64,000 nt of DNA from Liolophura sinensis (taxonomy: Eukaryota; Mollusca; Polyplacophora; Chitonida; Chitonidae), in the NCBI RefSeq assembly GCF_032854445.1, contig NC_088302.1, positions 40,800,191 through 40,864,190 of the forward strand, in the 5' to 3' direction. The translations under genes and the position numbers were made by a program. Numbering within the stretch: the first letter of the stretch is position 1; the number at the start of each line of letters is the position of its first letter. Below, one piece after another: positions 1 through 11,149 of this stretch. The notes beneath the pieces were generated by a model, which ran no database searches, had not been told where the DNA came from, and saw only the letters and a program-made list of their open reading frames with translations.

Positions 1-411
1 CCATGCATACATGAGGAATATGCATTTCAAAAAGAAACTCTTTATTTGAAGAAATGCATATGTTAAATATTACTTGGTAATCACAGCAATTTACATGAAG
101 ACTTTATCCAAACCATAACATTATAGTGTAGACATTTTGTGTTTTCATTTTTTCTTTTTTTTTTTTTTTACATATTTTTGAAAACAAATAAATTTGATGT
201 ATCATGTTACTGTCTCATACCAGAGTTCCTTCCCCTATTATAAACTAAAATATGTAGGCCTGCACATGGTTCTTGTTGGCCAAAGAAAATCTACAGAACT
301 ATAAAGTGAAAGATCATCCAAAAGGTTATACTGTTCACACAGAGGCTGACAGCCTTCAACCATTTAGATCATCAAAAGCACAACAACAAGTCTGCCAACA
401 TCCTACCAGAC
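1..411. other. Probable DNAAF4 intron, no gene seen
   Basis: This AT-rich stretch lies downstream (minus sense) of the last visible DNAAF4 exon. I see no exon, SINE or repeat in it beyond a short poly-T run near 155-170. Confidence 0.5.
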
Positions 412-2543
412 CTTCATCATTTCCTGGACTGCGTATTTGTCAGCCTCTCTCTTCTTCTCAGCCGCCTCCTTCACTGCCTCAGCTGCTCTCTCCTGAGCCA
501 GCCTGATTGCCTCCTCTCTCTTCTCCCTCATCACCACCTTGTCACCTACAAGTATACATCACCAGTACACATGAGAGTTTAACACTATACTTAGCTTTCA
601 TGTACATATATATTAACCATTGATATCATATACATCTTCAAGTGAGCAAAATGTAGACCTACTACATATGATACATGTACACTTGGCAACAGCTTTTTTC
701 ACCAGATCTATAAGAAGCTACACATATATATTACTTATATGTAAAGTTTACTGATCAGCTCAACATAGTAAATGGAAGCAATTAAATGTAAGGAAGTGAA
801 TTCATTAAGAACTCATCAATAACATTCACGTTAGACACATCTACACATGTACATTTCACATGTACTCTTACACACTCTTTTCATCATGGTCCATGCTAAT
901 TTAAAATGATTAACTGATGTGTGCTTCCTAGGCAAAGGGCTTTTCATATCACTGACTTCAGAATTTTCAGATCATAACGGCATGACTGTGTCTCCCGATA
1001 TAAGGCATGTCACAATTAAAATGACGGAACTAAGCCATTAATAGAACTTAAGTGCGTGTAACTCGGGCATAGTTTCCCTGAAGCATATGACATATTGACA
1101 CATTAACCTACTAGAATCATTGGACTGTAATTGTGTCCAGATAGCAGCCTGTTTTTTAACCAGTTTGAACAGAACCATTCCATTTCCCACGGAGGCTGAA
1201 CTCTTCCTATCATCCACAGGAGCAAAGAGTAAACACTCAAAGATGTAGGGTGGGTAGCTGACCTACAATAACATCAGGGGAGAAGATAGTTATCTCACAT
1301 CCAAAATCTTAAAGTATATGCAAACAACAAATAACTCAGAATTCAGTTCCATCTTGCAAACCTGCAGAAAAAAAATCTCAATGATATCTGTTATAATCCC
1401 TCTCATTACACTGCTGTCAAATGGCTGGTTTTATGGTAACTCCAAACGCAACAAGCCTGCCATGGCAAGTTGCTACTCCCAGTCCCACTGCTTATCGCTG
1501 TTAATTTATCACTTAATAGGTAATCTTGGATGAAGTTCATTACAGATCACTTGCCTTCCATCAATAATGCATATACTACATTGAGATCTAATAGTCTGTG
1601 TACTACAAGTGGGAAAGTGTGCAGATATTTGCCAAAGGTCTGTGGCTTACTCCAGGCATTCCTGCTTTCCCTTTCCACACAGTTGACTCAAGTTGTATAT
1701 AAATTGATTGATTCATTGGAAATGAAAGCTTTTTTTGCATATGCTGCAGCATTCAAAGTTATGGCTGGAGGAAACTGGAGTTCTCTGAGTGGAACACTAG
1801 CCTTTGGTACCCCAGGTACACTGTATATATTACTGACTGAAGCATTCTTAAGTACTGTATTGAGTCAGCCTCTCAAATAAACTAATCACTAAATCTCATA
1901 TAGCAATACTGTACACACTTTGCACTTCACAGATTTCTTAGACGGCTAAAATAACATGGGTATTTCACATAAATCAATTCTCTTCATTTTAAACAGCTTC
2001 TAAACAAATCTGATTTCAACTTTACAAGCTCAAACATCTACAGGTCACATAAAAAAATGACCTCCCTGTTGCTAACCATCGTCAATATTGTATGCTTTAC
2101 ATGCATGCGACTGTCTATGAATAACACTGTATCACCCACCTTCAAACTACATGTAGGTTTTAAGGAAAACTACCAAAGCACAATAAATACCATTTAATTT
2201 ACGATGTATTTTGTTTTTCAGAACTTGTATAGGAAATTTGAAAATTGACAGATTAACAGTCGTCTTTCTCACCCAAGTGCCTAACTTCTTCCTTTCCTCG
2301 TCGATGTGGTTTAGTACAAGAGTACTGAGCTATATAAATATATCTTCATGATAATCAGCTTACACGGTACATATATGCTGCGGTACCGGTACATGCATGC
2401 ATGTTCCAACAACAACAAACCTTCAAATACTCGTCAGATGAAAATATATCCACTTTGTTAGCCTTGACCCCTTTCAAAGGAACGGTGATGAAAACATGAG
2501 ATTCATTTTCTTCCCAGGAAAAGTCTTTAACGACGATCGGCAT
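412..2543 (-). CDS. DNAAF4: DNAAF4 (DYX1C1), dynein axonemal assembly factor 4, 5' part
   Basis: Three coding exons are seen on the minus strand: 2543-2421 (ATG at 2543, 41 codons), 1262-1112 and 545-412. The phases join cleanly as 0, 1, 0. Exon 1 begins MPIVVKDFSWEENESHVFIT and exon 2 reads SYPPYIFECLLFAPVDDRKS. Together they make the N-terminal CS (p23-like) domain, about residues 3-90. Exon 3 gives an Arg/Lys/Glu-rich helix (EKREEAIRLAQERAAEAVKE), matching the coiled segment that follows CS in DNAAF4. The family acts in the cytoplasm with HSP90-type chaperones to preassemble ciliary dynein arms. The exon 2 donor was placed at GTAGGT because the nearby GTTAAT donor would break the frame. 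The TPR domain and C-terminus lie beyond the left edge; nothing coding was recognised in 1-411. The identification is firm; the exon 3 donor (GTCTGG) is less certain. Confidence 0.9.
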
Positions 2544-2800
2544 CTTGAAATGTTTGATGATGGAATAGAAATGTCAGTTTCGTCAGCTGCGAATGTCAAC
2601 AACGCACATGTTGCCACACGATCACTAATGAAATCCTGGACCAATCATACACCGGCTTGTAAAATGATAGACGCGTCAACCTATGAAACTTTAGCTTATG
2701 CACTGAAGGCAAACGGGTAGTTTATCGGAAATCGCCTACAAGTTATCTCCCTGTACAAGAAAGGCACAACGTGACTTTTGTGCAAGAGGCTGGTTCGAAC
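2544..2800. promoter_or_regulatory. Head-to-head DNAAF4/STOML2 intergenic promoter
   Basis: Only 257 bp separate the two start codons (2543 minus, 2801 plus), so both 5'UTRs and both core promoters must fit here or overlap an exon. No TATA box is evident in either direction. A shared, probably TATA-less bidirectional promoter is the inference; the divergent arrangement itself is directly visible. Confidence 0.7.
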
Positions 2801-5800
2801 ATGTTGCGATCAATTTCATCTCGAAATTCGGGAGTCTTCCAGGTAAATTATTCGCCATTATACCAGTGTTACATTTGCGAACTGAGAAATGATTCATTTA
2901 TCACAGAACGAATGTGCAAACCGAGCCAGAAGGGTGACGTATATCAGCTTATGGGATGCTCAGTCTTCGTGCATACTATGAAAGTAACCTGATGCCCCGG
3001 GCTCTGCACAGTTTCTCCCAACATAATGCGGACTGTCGTCATTTAAGTGATATATTCTTGAGTACGGCGTAAAACACCAATCAAATAAAAAAAGTAAATA
3101 AATACATTGTACAGAGAGTCAGTACTCCCCACCCCAGTGACAAATTCTTAAAAGCACAGCATCCACACAGCTGTTGCCTACCATGAAACACACTCTCTCA
3201 ATACTATTGCAGTTAAATTTTTCGCCCCTTTCAACCCCCCGCTTCCCTCTCCAAACTCCAAGTGACCACTTGCTTTCTCAGCAATTCTCTTCCCACCCTT
3301 GCCAATCAGACACTCGCACTTTCAGAAAGAGCTGGAAACACCCATCATGGACTGGTGATTGGCTTTTTTTTTTTCATGCAAATCTACAGGACAGCCCTTT
3401 TCATTAGGGCAATGGTTCAGTTCTGCCAAATTTAAATGACAAGACCCTCCAACCCCATCCCAAACATCCGGTTATTGCTGCCCTTCCTCCCCGCCCCCCC
3501 ATACTTACCACCACCACTACTAATACATAGCACTTACTTCCAAAGGCCCCACAAACGAGCCGTTGCCCACATTAGTCCCCATTTTTAGTACATTACTAAG
3601 AAATACAAGCATGTGCTTCGTACCATTTTCAGAGGCTGATTCAGTCTGCACATCAGCAGACTCGACTACGATCTGGGCTGCCATTCAACACAGTGATTCT
3701 GTTTGTACCACAACAGGAGGCCTGGATAGTCGAAAGATTTGGAAAGTATCACAGAGTGCTCAACCCTGTAAGTGTCAACAGCAAACAGTCTAGGAACAAA
3801 TCTTACAGTGATATTCTAGAAACTTCAAAGAACAGACAGCAAATACGAAAACCTTAGTTTTTTCATTAGAGGAAAGAAACAAACGTAAATGGCAGCATCA
3901 GTTTGTTTATTAATGTGTTTGGTAATTCTGAAAATCAATTTTTTTCCTGGAATTTTACCCTGCCCACAGATTTCACTGTATGAATGTACAACTGAGTTGT
4001 TCATTTTTACTCCTGTAATAATTATATTATGATGAGCAGTTAAATGGCTTCATGTCTTCAAATGGGGCCTCCATAGTTGGTTAGCGCTCTAGCGCAGCGT
4101 GATGACCAAGCAGTCTCTCACCAATGTGGTCGCTGTGAGTTCAAGTCCAGCCCATGCTGGCTTCCTCTCCGGCCGTACGTGGGAAGGCCTTCTAGCAACC
4201 TGCGGATGGTCGTGGATTTCCCCGGGCTCTGTCCGGTTTCCACCCACAATAATGCTGGCCGCTGTCTTATAAGTGAAATATTCTTGAGTTCGGCGTAAAA
4301 CATCAATCAAATAAATAAATGTCTTCAAATGACAAGACTTCAGTTTTAAATGAGGAGACATGGGTTTCAAATGGCAAGACAGGGGTTTGTAATGGCAAGA
4401 CATGGGTTTCAAATGGCAAGACAGGGGTTTCTAATGGCAAGACATGGGTTTCAAGTGAGAAGACATGGATGAATGGTGATAAATTTTGGATAAATTTTCA
4501 TAAGTCATAATAATCTGACTTTTTTTTCTTCACAGGGTTTGAATTTCCTGATTCCTGTAGTAGATTCCATTAAATATGTCCAAAGTTTAAAGGAAATTGC
4601 CATAGATATACCCCATCAGGCTGCTATTACAGTAGGTAAGTTCTTCTCTTCGTTTCATTCTAGACTTGTAACAGGTACATAATATATGTGTTTTTTTTTT
4701 CAATTTTTTTTATCGGAATGTAATATACTGAAACCCACGGTATGTAAGATTTATTGGAATGAATTTCAGACTACACATTTTCCATGGGAAGGCCTGCCAG
4801 TAACCTATGGATAGTTGTAGTTCTCCCCCAGGCTCTGTCCAATTCCCTTCCACATTAATGCTGGACACCATTGTATAAGTGAAACATTGTTGAGCACAGC
4901 ATATAATTCCAGCCAAATATATGAACAATTATTTCCCTGTTTTTATGTCCTTACCAACAGAAATTATTTATTTTTTATTTAACATTACCAACAGAATCAT
5001 TGCATTTCCATATTTTGTTTTCAGATAATGTGACATTACAAATTGATGGTGTTCTGTACTTGAGAGTGATTGACCCTTACAAGGTAAGCTACACACGTAA
5101 ACATCGTAGGCAATGTTTGGTAGTCCTTGAATTTACATATATTCTCAGATCTCTATTATTTTTTTTTATACAACTTTGATGGTTAAAGCACTGACTCTGC
5201 AACTGTGAGTCCCTTAACCATTGAGGGTGCATGTTCAAATGTAGCTCTCACTGTTTCAGCAGTGACTTTAATAAAGAGGTTTATTAGGTACCTGACGAAT
5301 GTAGGTCATGTACTCTGGACTATTGGTTTTCCATTAACCTGTCCGCCATCATAAAAGTGAAAATTTTTCAGTATTACGTGAAACAGAAATGAAATAAATA
5401 TATGTATTTATATCTTAACAACAGTTAGTTACATGTGCAATGGCTGAAGGATTTGCTCTGCGGGTCACACCAGGATTTGAACTCAAATCTCCACAGCTGA
5501 AATGCAGTGTTGCACCAACTGTGCAAAATGGAAATTCCACTAGCTGCTGCTGACATAAGCACCAGAAAGCTGTTCCTGATACACATGTAACCATTGATAT
5601 CAAATCTGCTGAGCAAAATTTGGTGCTAAATAAAGCTCAATGGTGAATATGTATGTATGTTGATGTTACAGGCTAGTTATGGTATAGAAGATGCAGAATA
5701 TGTATGTATGTTGATGTTACAGGCTAGTTATGGTATAGAAGATGCAGAATGTGTATGTTGATGTTACAGGCTAGTTATGGTATAGAAGATGCAGAATATG

Positions 5801-8800
5801 TATGTTGATGTTACAGGCTAGTTATGGTATAGAAGATGCAGAATATGTATGTATGTTGATGTTACAGGCTAGTTATGGTATAGAAGATGAAGAATGTGTA
5901 TGTATGTTGATGTTACAGGCTAGTTATGGTATAGAAGATGCAGAATATGTATGTATGTTGATGTTACAGGCTAGTTATGGTATAGAAGATGCAGAATATG
6001 TATGTTGATGTTACAGGCTAGTTATGGTATAGAAGATGCAGAATATGTATGTATGTTGATGTTACAGGCTAGTTATGGTATAGAAGATGCAGAATATGTA
6101 TGTTGATGTTACAGGCTAGTTATGGTATAGAAGATGCAGAATATGCCATAACCCAGCTGGCTCAGACAACCATGAGGGCAGAGATTGGGAAGATAACCCT
6201 GGATACAGTTTTCAGAGAAAGGGAGCTGCTAAATGTCGCTATTGTAGGTGAGTGTTGGTAGATTGACACACATTGTCATTCTGGATAGTTATTATGTGTA
6301 TCGAGTGGACGGCTGTGGTGACTTGCATGTAACGGGTAGACGATGTTAGGGTGTCCACCTCGAATTTGCAACAGGATCAAAACTCTGTTAGGTCATACCA
6401 AAGAATTTCAAAATGGTACCTGAAGAACAAAACAGGACTGGTTGGCTCGGTGCCAGTACAATATGACTGAGTGGGGTGTCATGCCTGGTGTCTTTGTCAT
6501 GATGCACTGTACTTCAGATAACACACATGATGTCTCCTGGCCAGCATGTGACTGAGTAGAGTGTCATGTCTGGTGTCTTTGTCATGATGTATTGTATTTC
6601 AGATAACACACATGATGTTTCCTGGCCAGCATGTGACTGAGTGGAGTGTCATGTCTGGTGTCTTTGTCATGATACATAGTACTTCATATAACACACATGA
6701 TGTCTCCAGGCCAGCAAGTGACTGAAAAATTGTTAAGTACAACTTTAAAGCTGAAGCACACATTAGAATACATGTGTATGCTTGTATTGAGTTGACAGTT
6801 TGCCGCAGCATGGTATCAGTGTGGCCATTTGTATGACCTTATTAAACGTTAATTGAGGACATTGTGAGCATATCTGTACATCCACACATATGAAAATTTG
6901 TCAGTAACTTGCCAAAGATCAGTGCTCTAAGTTAACCTGGGTACTATGTTTTCCTCAACCCATAACACTGATAGCTTCTGGACTAATGGCTTTCTTTATC
7001 TGATTTCAGATGCAATAAACAAGGCCTCAGAAGCTTGGGGAATAAATTGTATGCGATATGAAATTAGTAAGTCTTGTATTCATGTAGATTTTGTTTCCTG
7101 TAAAGTCATTGGGATGTTGATAACTATGGAACATTGTTGTGTGACCCAAGAGCTCAAAAAAATATTAAAATTGTTAAATGTTCCCTTGAACAATGCATGT
7201 GGAATCACTGTGGTAGTATACTCTAAATAAAGTATTTTCCACATGTGTATTTTATGTATTTAATGTATTTCACTATTTTGATACAAGCAAGTTTCAGCTA
7301 TATGTATTTTCTCTTATTAGATGTTTATATTCTGTAAGATAGCTTTGTATTGTTTTTTTTTTTTCATCCTAAAATATTTGATCAATATTTTTAGGTATAA
7401 ATATTAAAATAGATATTGTTTCAGTTCTTTAGATTCTAAAGAAGAAATGTTATTGTATATCTGCCTCTAAATAATACCATAACTGAACTGTTCAAGTGTG
7501 ACATTCTGTACACCGTAATGATAAAGCTTTGTAAGCTTCTTCATCATTTGACTGGTCAACCCTCCCTTGTCTGGTTCTTCTCTACAGGGGATATAAAACT
7601 GCCTGGCAGAGTTCAGGAAGCCATGCAGATGCAAGTAGAAGCAGAAAGGAGAAAGAGGGCAGCCATATTGGAATCTGAAGGTTTGCCAAAAGTTTAACTT
7701 TATATTCCGAATAAACCAATGCCATACTTACTCTTTAGTTTTTAGTAAAATGGTAACCGTTAACTGTGTTATTTAGCTTTCATATCACATTTTTGTCGCA
7801 CATCTGTGATTTTAACTACATGTATCATATTCTGTTTTGTGTCACTAGAATTCAGTACAGGTATAGACTTTTACCGTTTTGATACACAATGAAGGTGACC
7901 GTTCTGAAAATGCTTTCCTTTTCCTTTCTCTCATTTTTTGTATTTATTTTTGGTCTAAGTTTGTTGTAATATTCTTTCTGCAGGTGTCCGAGAAGCAGAG
8001 ATCAATGTAGCAGAGGGTAAAAAGAGAGCTCGTATTTTACAGTCTGAGGCTTTTAAATCAGAACAAATCAACCAGGCTGCTGGTACGTACATATACATGT
8101 AGTACGACCTGGTAATAGAGGACATTGCGCTCTGAAATGATAACTTTTATCATTTCCACCTTTCATTAGAACAATATTAACATAATGGTATTCATCATTG
8201 AGTGTTCTTTTTATTAGTTGCTTCGGGACCGGTAGATCCATGATCAATCCTTGATCGAGTCACACCTAAGACTTTAAAAGAGGAAGTTGTAAGTTCCTCT
8301 CTTGGCGTTCAGCATGAAGGGGATAATGCAACGATAATGGCTCGGGCGGGGCGGCTTACTTGCCTTCGGTAAGTCGTTTCAGCGAAGCCGCACTAAATAA
8401 AAGAGCGGTGGAAATCCGTCCTGCAATAAGGAGGCACATTACACGTACATGCACCCTAAGGATTCCTTCGTCGTCATATGACTGAAAAATTGTTGAGTAC
8501 GACGTTAAACCCCAAGCACTCACTCACTCACTCACTCACTCTTTTTATTAGTTATATTTCCACAATGTCATGAATTTGTGTATTTGAATGAGTTTATAAG
8601 CGCTGTGTTTAGCTATAGGCCTTCACAGACTTGTACATAGCGTGACGTCATTCATGACATCTTGTAAGTCTTGTTCATTCATCAGTTGATGTACATGTAC
8701 AAAAGTTAACTAAACATGTAGTACAACATCAACCTGTTGTGTTCAGACTGGAACATCATAAGATCAAAATTATCCAAAAATGAACACAGTGAAACAATAT

Positions 8801-11149
8801 TTTTATCAGGTAAAGAAAGCCGGTCAGTTCTAATATCTTGGTAGCAACAGAGTCTATGATCATATTTGTATTTCTCATTACACAGGTGAAGCCCAGGCCT
8901 TAGTGACAAAAGCACGGGCCAAAAAGCAGTCTCTAGAGGTTGTGGCCCAGGCTCTATCTAAACAGGTGAGTTGGGTTTAATCCCCAGTGTGACGAGTTTC
9001 ACAGGTCACTGGGCTCTTATTGAAACACTTCCTTGATCTGTGACATGCTTGTTCATACAATTTCTAATGAAGATGCTTTATAGTTTCCTCCCACCATATT
9101 GATTGCTGTTATCGTATAGGTGAAATATTCTTTGATTACAGCGTAATACACCAATCAAGTAAAAATGATACTTGTTTAAATCCAGCTTCGGACCAGGAGA
9201 TATATAGACATATGTGCTTGTAGCTTAAGGTGATGTCCAGTCAACTTTGGCTGCAATTGAAGCTGAAGCACCTACTGGCGAGCTGCCAGGTTTTTTCCTA
9301 TCCATTTTTACAAACCTTGCCTGTAGAACACAAGATATCAAAATTGGCAGAATATCAGAACATATCCTTAATAAACTTTTCGCGTGTTTGTAAGGTGTTT
9401 ATTAAGGCATATTCTGAAGGCATTATGCTGTGTTGAATGGTAAAATTGTACTTTTTCTGAAGCACTGAAACTTAATATCAATCCAACCAATGTAGTTTTG
9501 TCTCCAAATCAAATTAAAAATGTGCATAAATTGAACTGAAAGTTTCATTGGGGTCGCTGTGAGTTCAAGTCCAGCTCATGCTGGCTTCCTCTCCCGCCGT
9601 AAGTGGGAAGGTCTGCCAGCAACCTGAGGATGGTCATCGGTTTCCCCCATCATAATACCTCATATAAGTGAAATATTCTTGAGTATGGCGTAAAACACTA
9701 ATCAAATAAATAAATAAATAAAGTTTCATATGCAAAAAGGTTGAGAAATTAGTGTGATAGAGTCAATATCACCTTACTCCACCCATAATTTTCTTGGGTA
9801 GGTTTATATATGTAATTTTGTATGAACCTTTGTGTAATTTTGTATGGACCTTTGTGTAATTTTGTATGGACCTTTGTGTATTTTGTTAGGACCTTTGTGT
9901 AATTTTGTATGAATCTGTGGGTAATTTTGTATGAACCTTTGTGTAATTTTGTTTGGACCTTTGTGTAATTTTGTTTGAACCTTTGTGTAATTTTGTATGA
10001 ACCTTTGTGTAATATTGTATGAACAATTATCTTTCAGCACGGACTAAATGCGGTGTCCATGAATGTAGCAGAACAGTATGTGTCAGCATTTGGGAATATA
10101 GCCAAGGAGGGAAATACAATCCTGTTACCTTCCAACACAGGCGATATCTCATCAATGGTCTCACAAGTAAGCACATGTATTATCTTGTGAAGGAATTTTA
10201 ATATAGTATAAAGTATTCAGTTGTATCAAAGGCTGTTAACAATGCAGAAATATACAGTATTTATTTCTTTTTCTGATTAGTAGTTAGTTTCCACCTTTTT
10301 TCTTGATCTACAGAGCTGAAAATAATGCCTACTTTTACAAAGTAGTTTTACATACATATACCTTTAATTAACATTATTATTAGTAAAAGAGGCAAGTGTG
10401 GCAGTGAAACAATGTGCCACATACTTTCTGTAAGAATTTTCACAAAAGTTGGTGGTAACAAAAAGGCTGGTGACCAGTAACACATTTGTACACAGGTATT
10501 ACGATAACTGTAATCCTACGCCTTCACAGAAAGTGAGGTTATTAATTTGTGATTGTTCATCTGCTTGTCCATCTGTCACAATTTTGGTTTCCATGCATTA
10601 ACTCCTCTGAGTATTGTCTGATTTTGATCAAATTTTGTTCTATTTGTGTCACCTCAGATCAAGTTTGAAAAGTAGTCAGACCCGTGCAGAAGTTCTGCAT
10701 ATTTAGTTATTCTCCTGATTTTGATTTGTTGGTGATCATAATGCAATAACTACTTAAAATATTATCTATTATTGCAAAAGTGTGCACAGTGATTTGTGTA
10801 AACCCAGATCAAATTTAAAAGTACATTTTGATGTGTGCGGAAGTTGTGCGTATTTAGGGTGGGATAAAAATTGTTCTTTGTCCGTTTGTGTATATTGTTG
10901 TTAAAGTGATTGTTTTCTTTTTATAATCAATAGGCCTTGGCGATTTATAAAAACATGGTGACTGAAACTGGTGAAGGAGGTGGCATCAGTCAACCAGGGG
11001 CTACAACTCATTTGGAAAACACACAAGATGCAGAAGAAGTGCTAGCAGAGGATGGGTTACCTGCCCCTGATGGTTCAGGCGGTACAGATCGTGTGGACTA
11101 TTATGACGCAAACTATCCGGAAAAACCAGACGGCAAGACGCCATTATGA
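2801..11149 (+). CDS. STOML2: STOML2, stomatin-like protein 2, mitochondrial; complete, 11 coding exons
   Basis: Exons: 2801-2842, 3633-3767, 4536-4635, 5025-5083, 6115-6247, 7010-7066, 7588-7680, 7984-8082, 8886-8965, 10038-10166, 10934-11149. All phases match and the total is 381 codons including the stop (human is about 356 residues). The start MLRSISSRNSGVFQ is a basic, Ser-rich mitochondrial presequence. The Band-7/SPFH domain spans about residues 38-215 (for example FVPQQEAWIVERFGKYHRVL, DNVTLQIDGVLYLRVIDPYK, AITQLAQTTMRAEIGKITLD). A coiled segment with AERRKRAAILESEG and NVAEGKKRARILQSEAF follows, then the family C-terminal block AEQYVSAFGNIAKEGNTILL. The tail is acidic. The family scaffolds cardiolipin-rich inner-membrane domains and binds prohibitins and the protease YME1L. 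The acceptor of coding exon 5 lies in a tenfold tandem repeat, described separately. Confidence is high except for which of the repeated acceptors is used. Confidence 0.95.
2991..3102 (+). mobile_element. SINE-A fragment (3' part)
   Basis: This is the tail half of the commonest SINE of the window, from a CCCCGGGCTCTGC-like block to GTACGGCGTAAAACACCAAT and an A-rich end. It lies in STOML2 intron 1. Confidence 0.75.
4065..4318 (+). mobile_element. Full-length SINE-A with 13-bp target duplication
   Basis: The copy starts with a tRNA-like head (GGGCCTCCATAGTTGGTTAG, B-box-like GTGAGTTCAAGTCC), continues through the central GGCCGTACGTGGGAAGG block and ends in CGGCGTAAAACATCAATCAA plus AAATAAATAA. 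ATGTCTTCAAATG is repeated exactly on both sides (4052-4064 and 4319-4331), showing retrotransposition into STOML2 intron 2. It is a good reference copy for the family. Confidence 0.85.
4325..4478 (+). repeat. 21-bp minisatellite next to a SINE
   Basis: About seven copies of a 21-bp unit like AATGGCAAGACATGGGTTTCA begin within the right target duplication of the preceding SINE. The array lies in STOML2 intron 2, ending about 55 bp before coding exon 3. Confidence 0.8.
4775..4927 (+). mobile_element. Degenerate SINE-A fragment
   Basis: A diverged copy keeps GGGAAGGCCTGCCAGTAACC, CCAGGCTCTGTCC, AATGCTGGACACC and AAGTGAAACATTGTTGAG. It lies in STOML2 intron 3. Confidence 0.65.
5646..6146 (+). 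repeat. Tenfold tandem repeat of a STOML2 splice acceptor plus exon start
   Basis: Units of 47 or 51 bp each contain TTGATGTTACAG followed by GCTAGTTATGGTATAGAAGA, which is the intron 3' end joined to the first codons of STOML2 coding exon 5 (ASYGIEDAEY). Predicted exon starts follow AG at 5672, 5723, 5770, 5817, 5868, 5919, 5970, 6017, 6068 and 6115. Only the copy at 6115 continues into the conserved sequence AITQLAQTTMRAE. The 4-bp length difference is one GTAT. One unit differs with GAAGAATGTG. The array is nearly homogeneous, so it is recent or being homogenised. Confidence 0.95.
6464..6718 (+). repeat. 85-bp tandem repeat, three copies
   Basis: Three 85-bp units begin TGACTGAGTGG and contain TCTTTGTCATGATG and AACACACATGATG. 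They lie in STOML2 intron 5, starting about 215 bp after coding exon 5. Confidence 0.8.
8214..8542 (+). mobile_element. SINE-B (tRNA-derived, CACTCACT tail), 5'-truncated
   Basis: The copy contains CTTCGGGACCGGTAGATCC (tRNA-like B-box area), GAGGAAGTTGTAAGTTCCTC, AAGAGCGGTGGAAATCCG, GACTGAAAAATTGTTGAGTA and a terminal CACTCACTCACT run. It lies in STOML2 intron 8, in the sense of the gene. Confidence 0.8.
9105..9168 (+). mobile_element. SINE-A tail remnant
   Basis: Only GTGAAATATTCTTTGATTAC and AATACACCAATCAAGTAAAA remain of the SINE-A 3' end. It lies in STOML2 intron 9. Confidence 0.5.
9548..9722 (+). mobile_element. SINE-A, 5'-truncated
   Basis: The copy starts in the B-box area (GTCGCTGTGAGTTCAAGTCC) and runs to AAACACTAATCAAATAAATA with an A-rich end. 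It lies in STOML2 intron 9. Confidence 0.75.
9808..10028 (+). repeat. 22-bp minisatellite abutting a STOML2 acceptor
   Basis: About ten units like GTGTAATTTTGTATGAACCT (21-22 bp) end roughly ten bases before the CAG acceptor at 10035-10037. The repeat therefore supplies much of the T-rich tract upstream of coding exon 10. Confidence 0.85.

Noticed and set aside
5802-6008. Small repetitive protein with 17-residue units
   Set aside because: It is the translation of the duplicated STOML2 splice acceptor region, not a separate gene.
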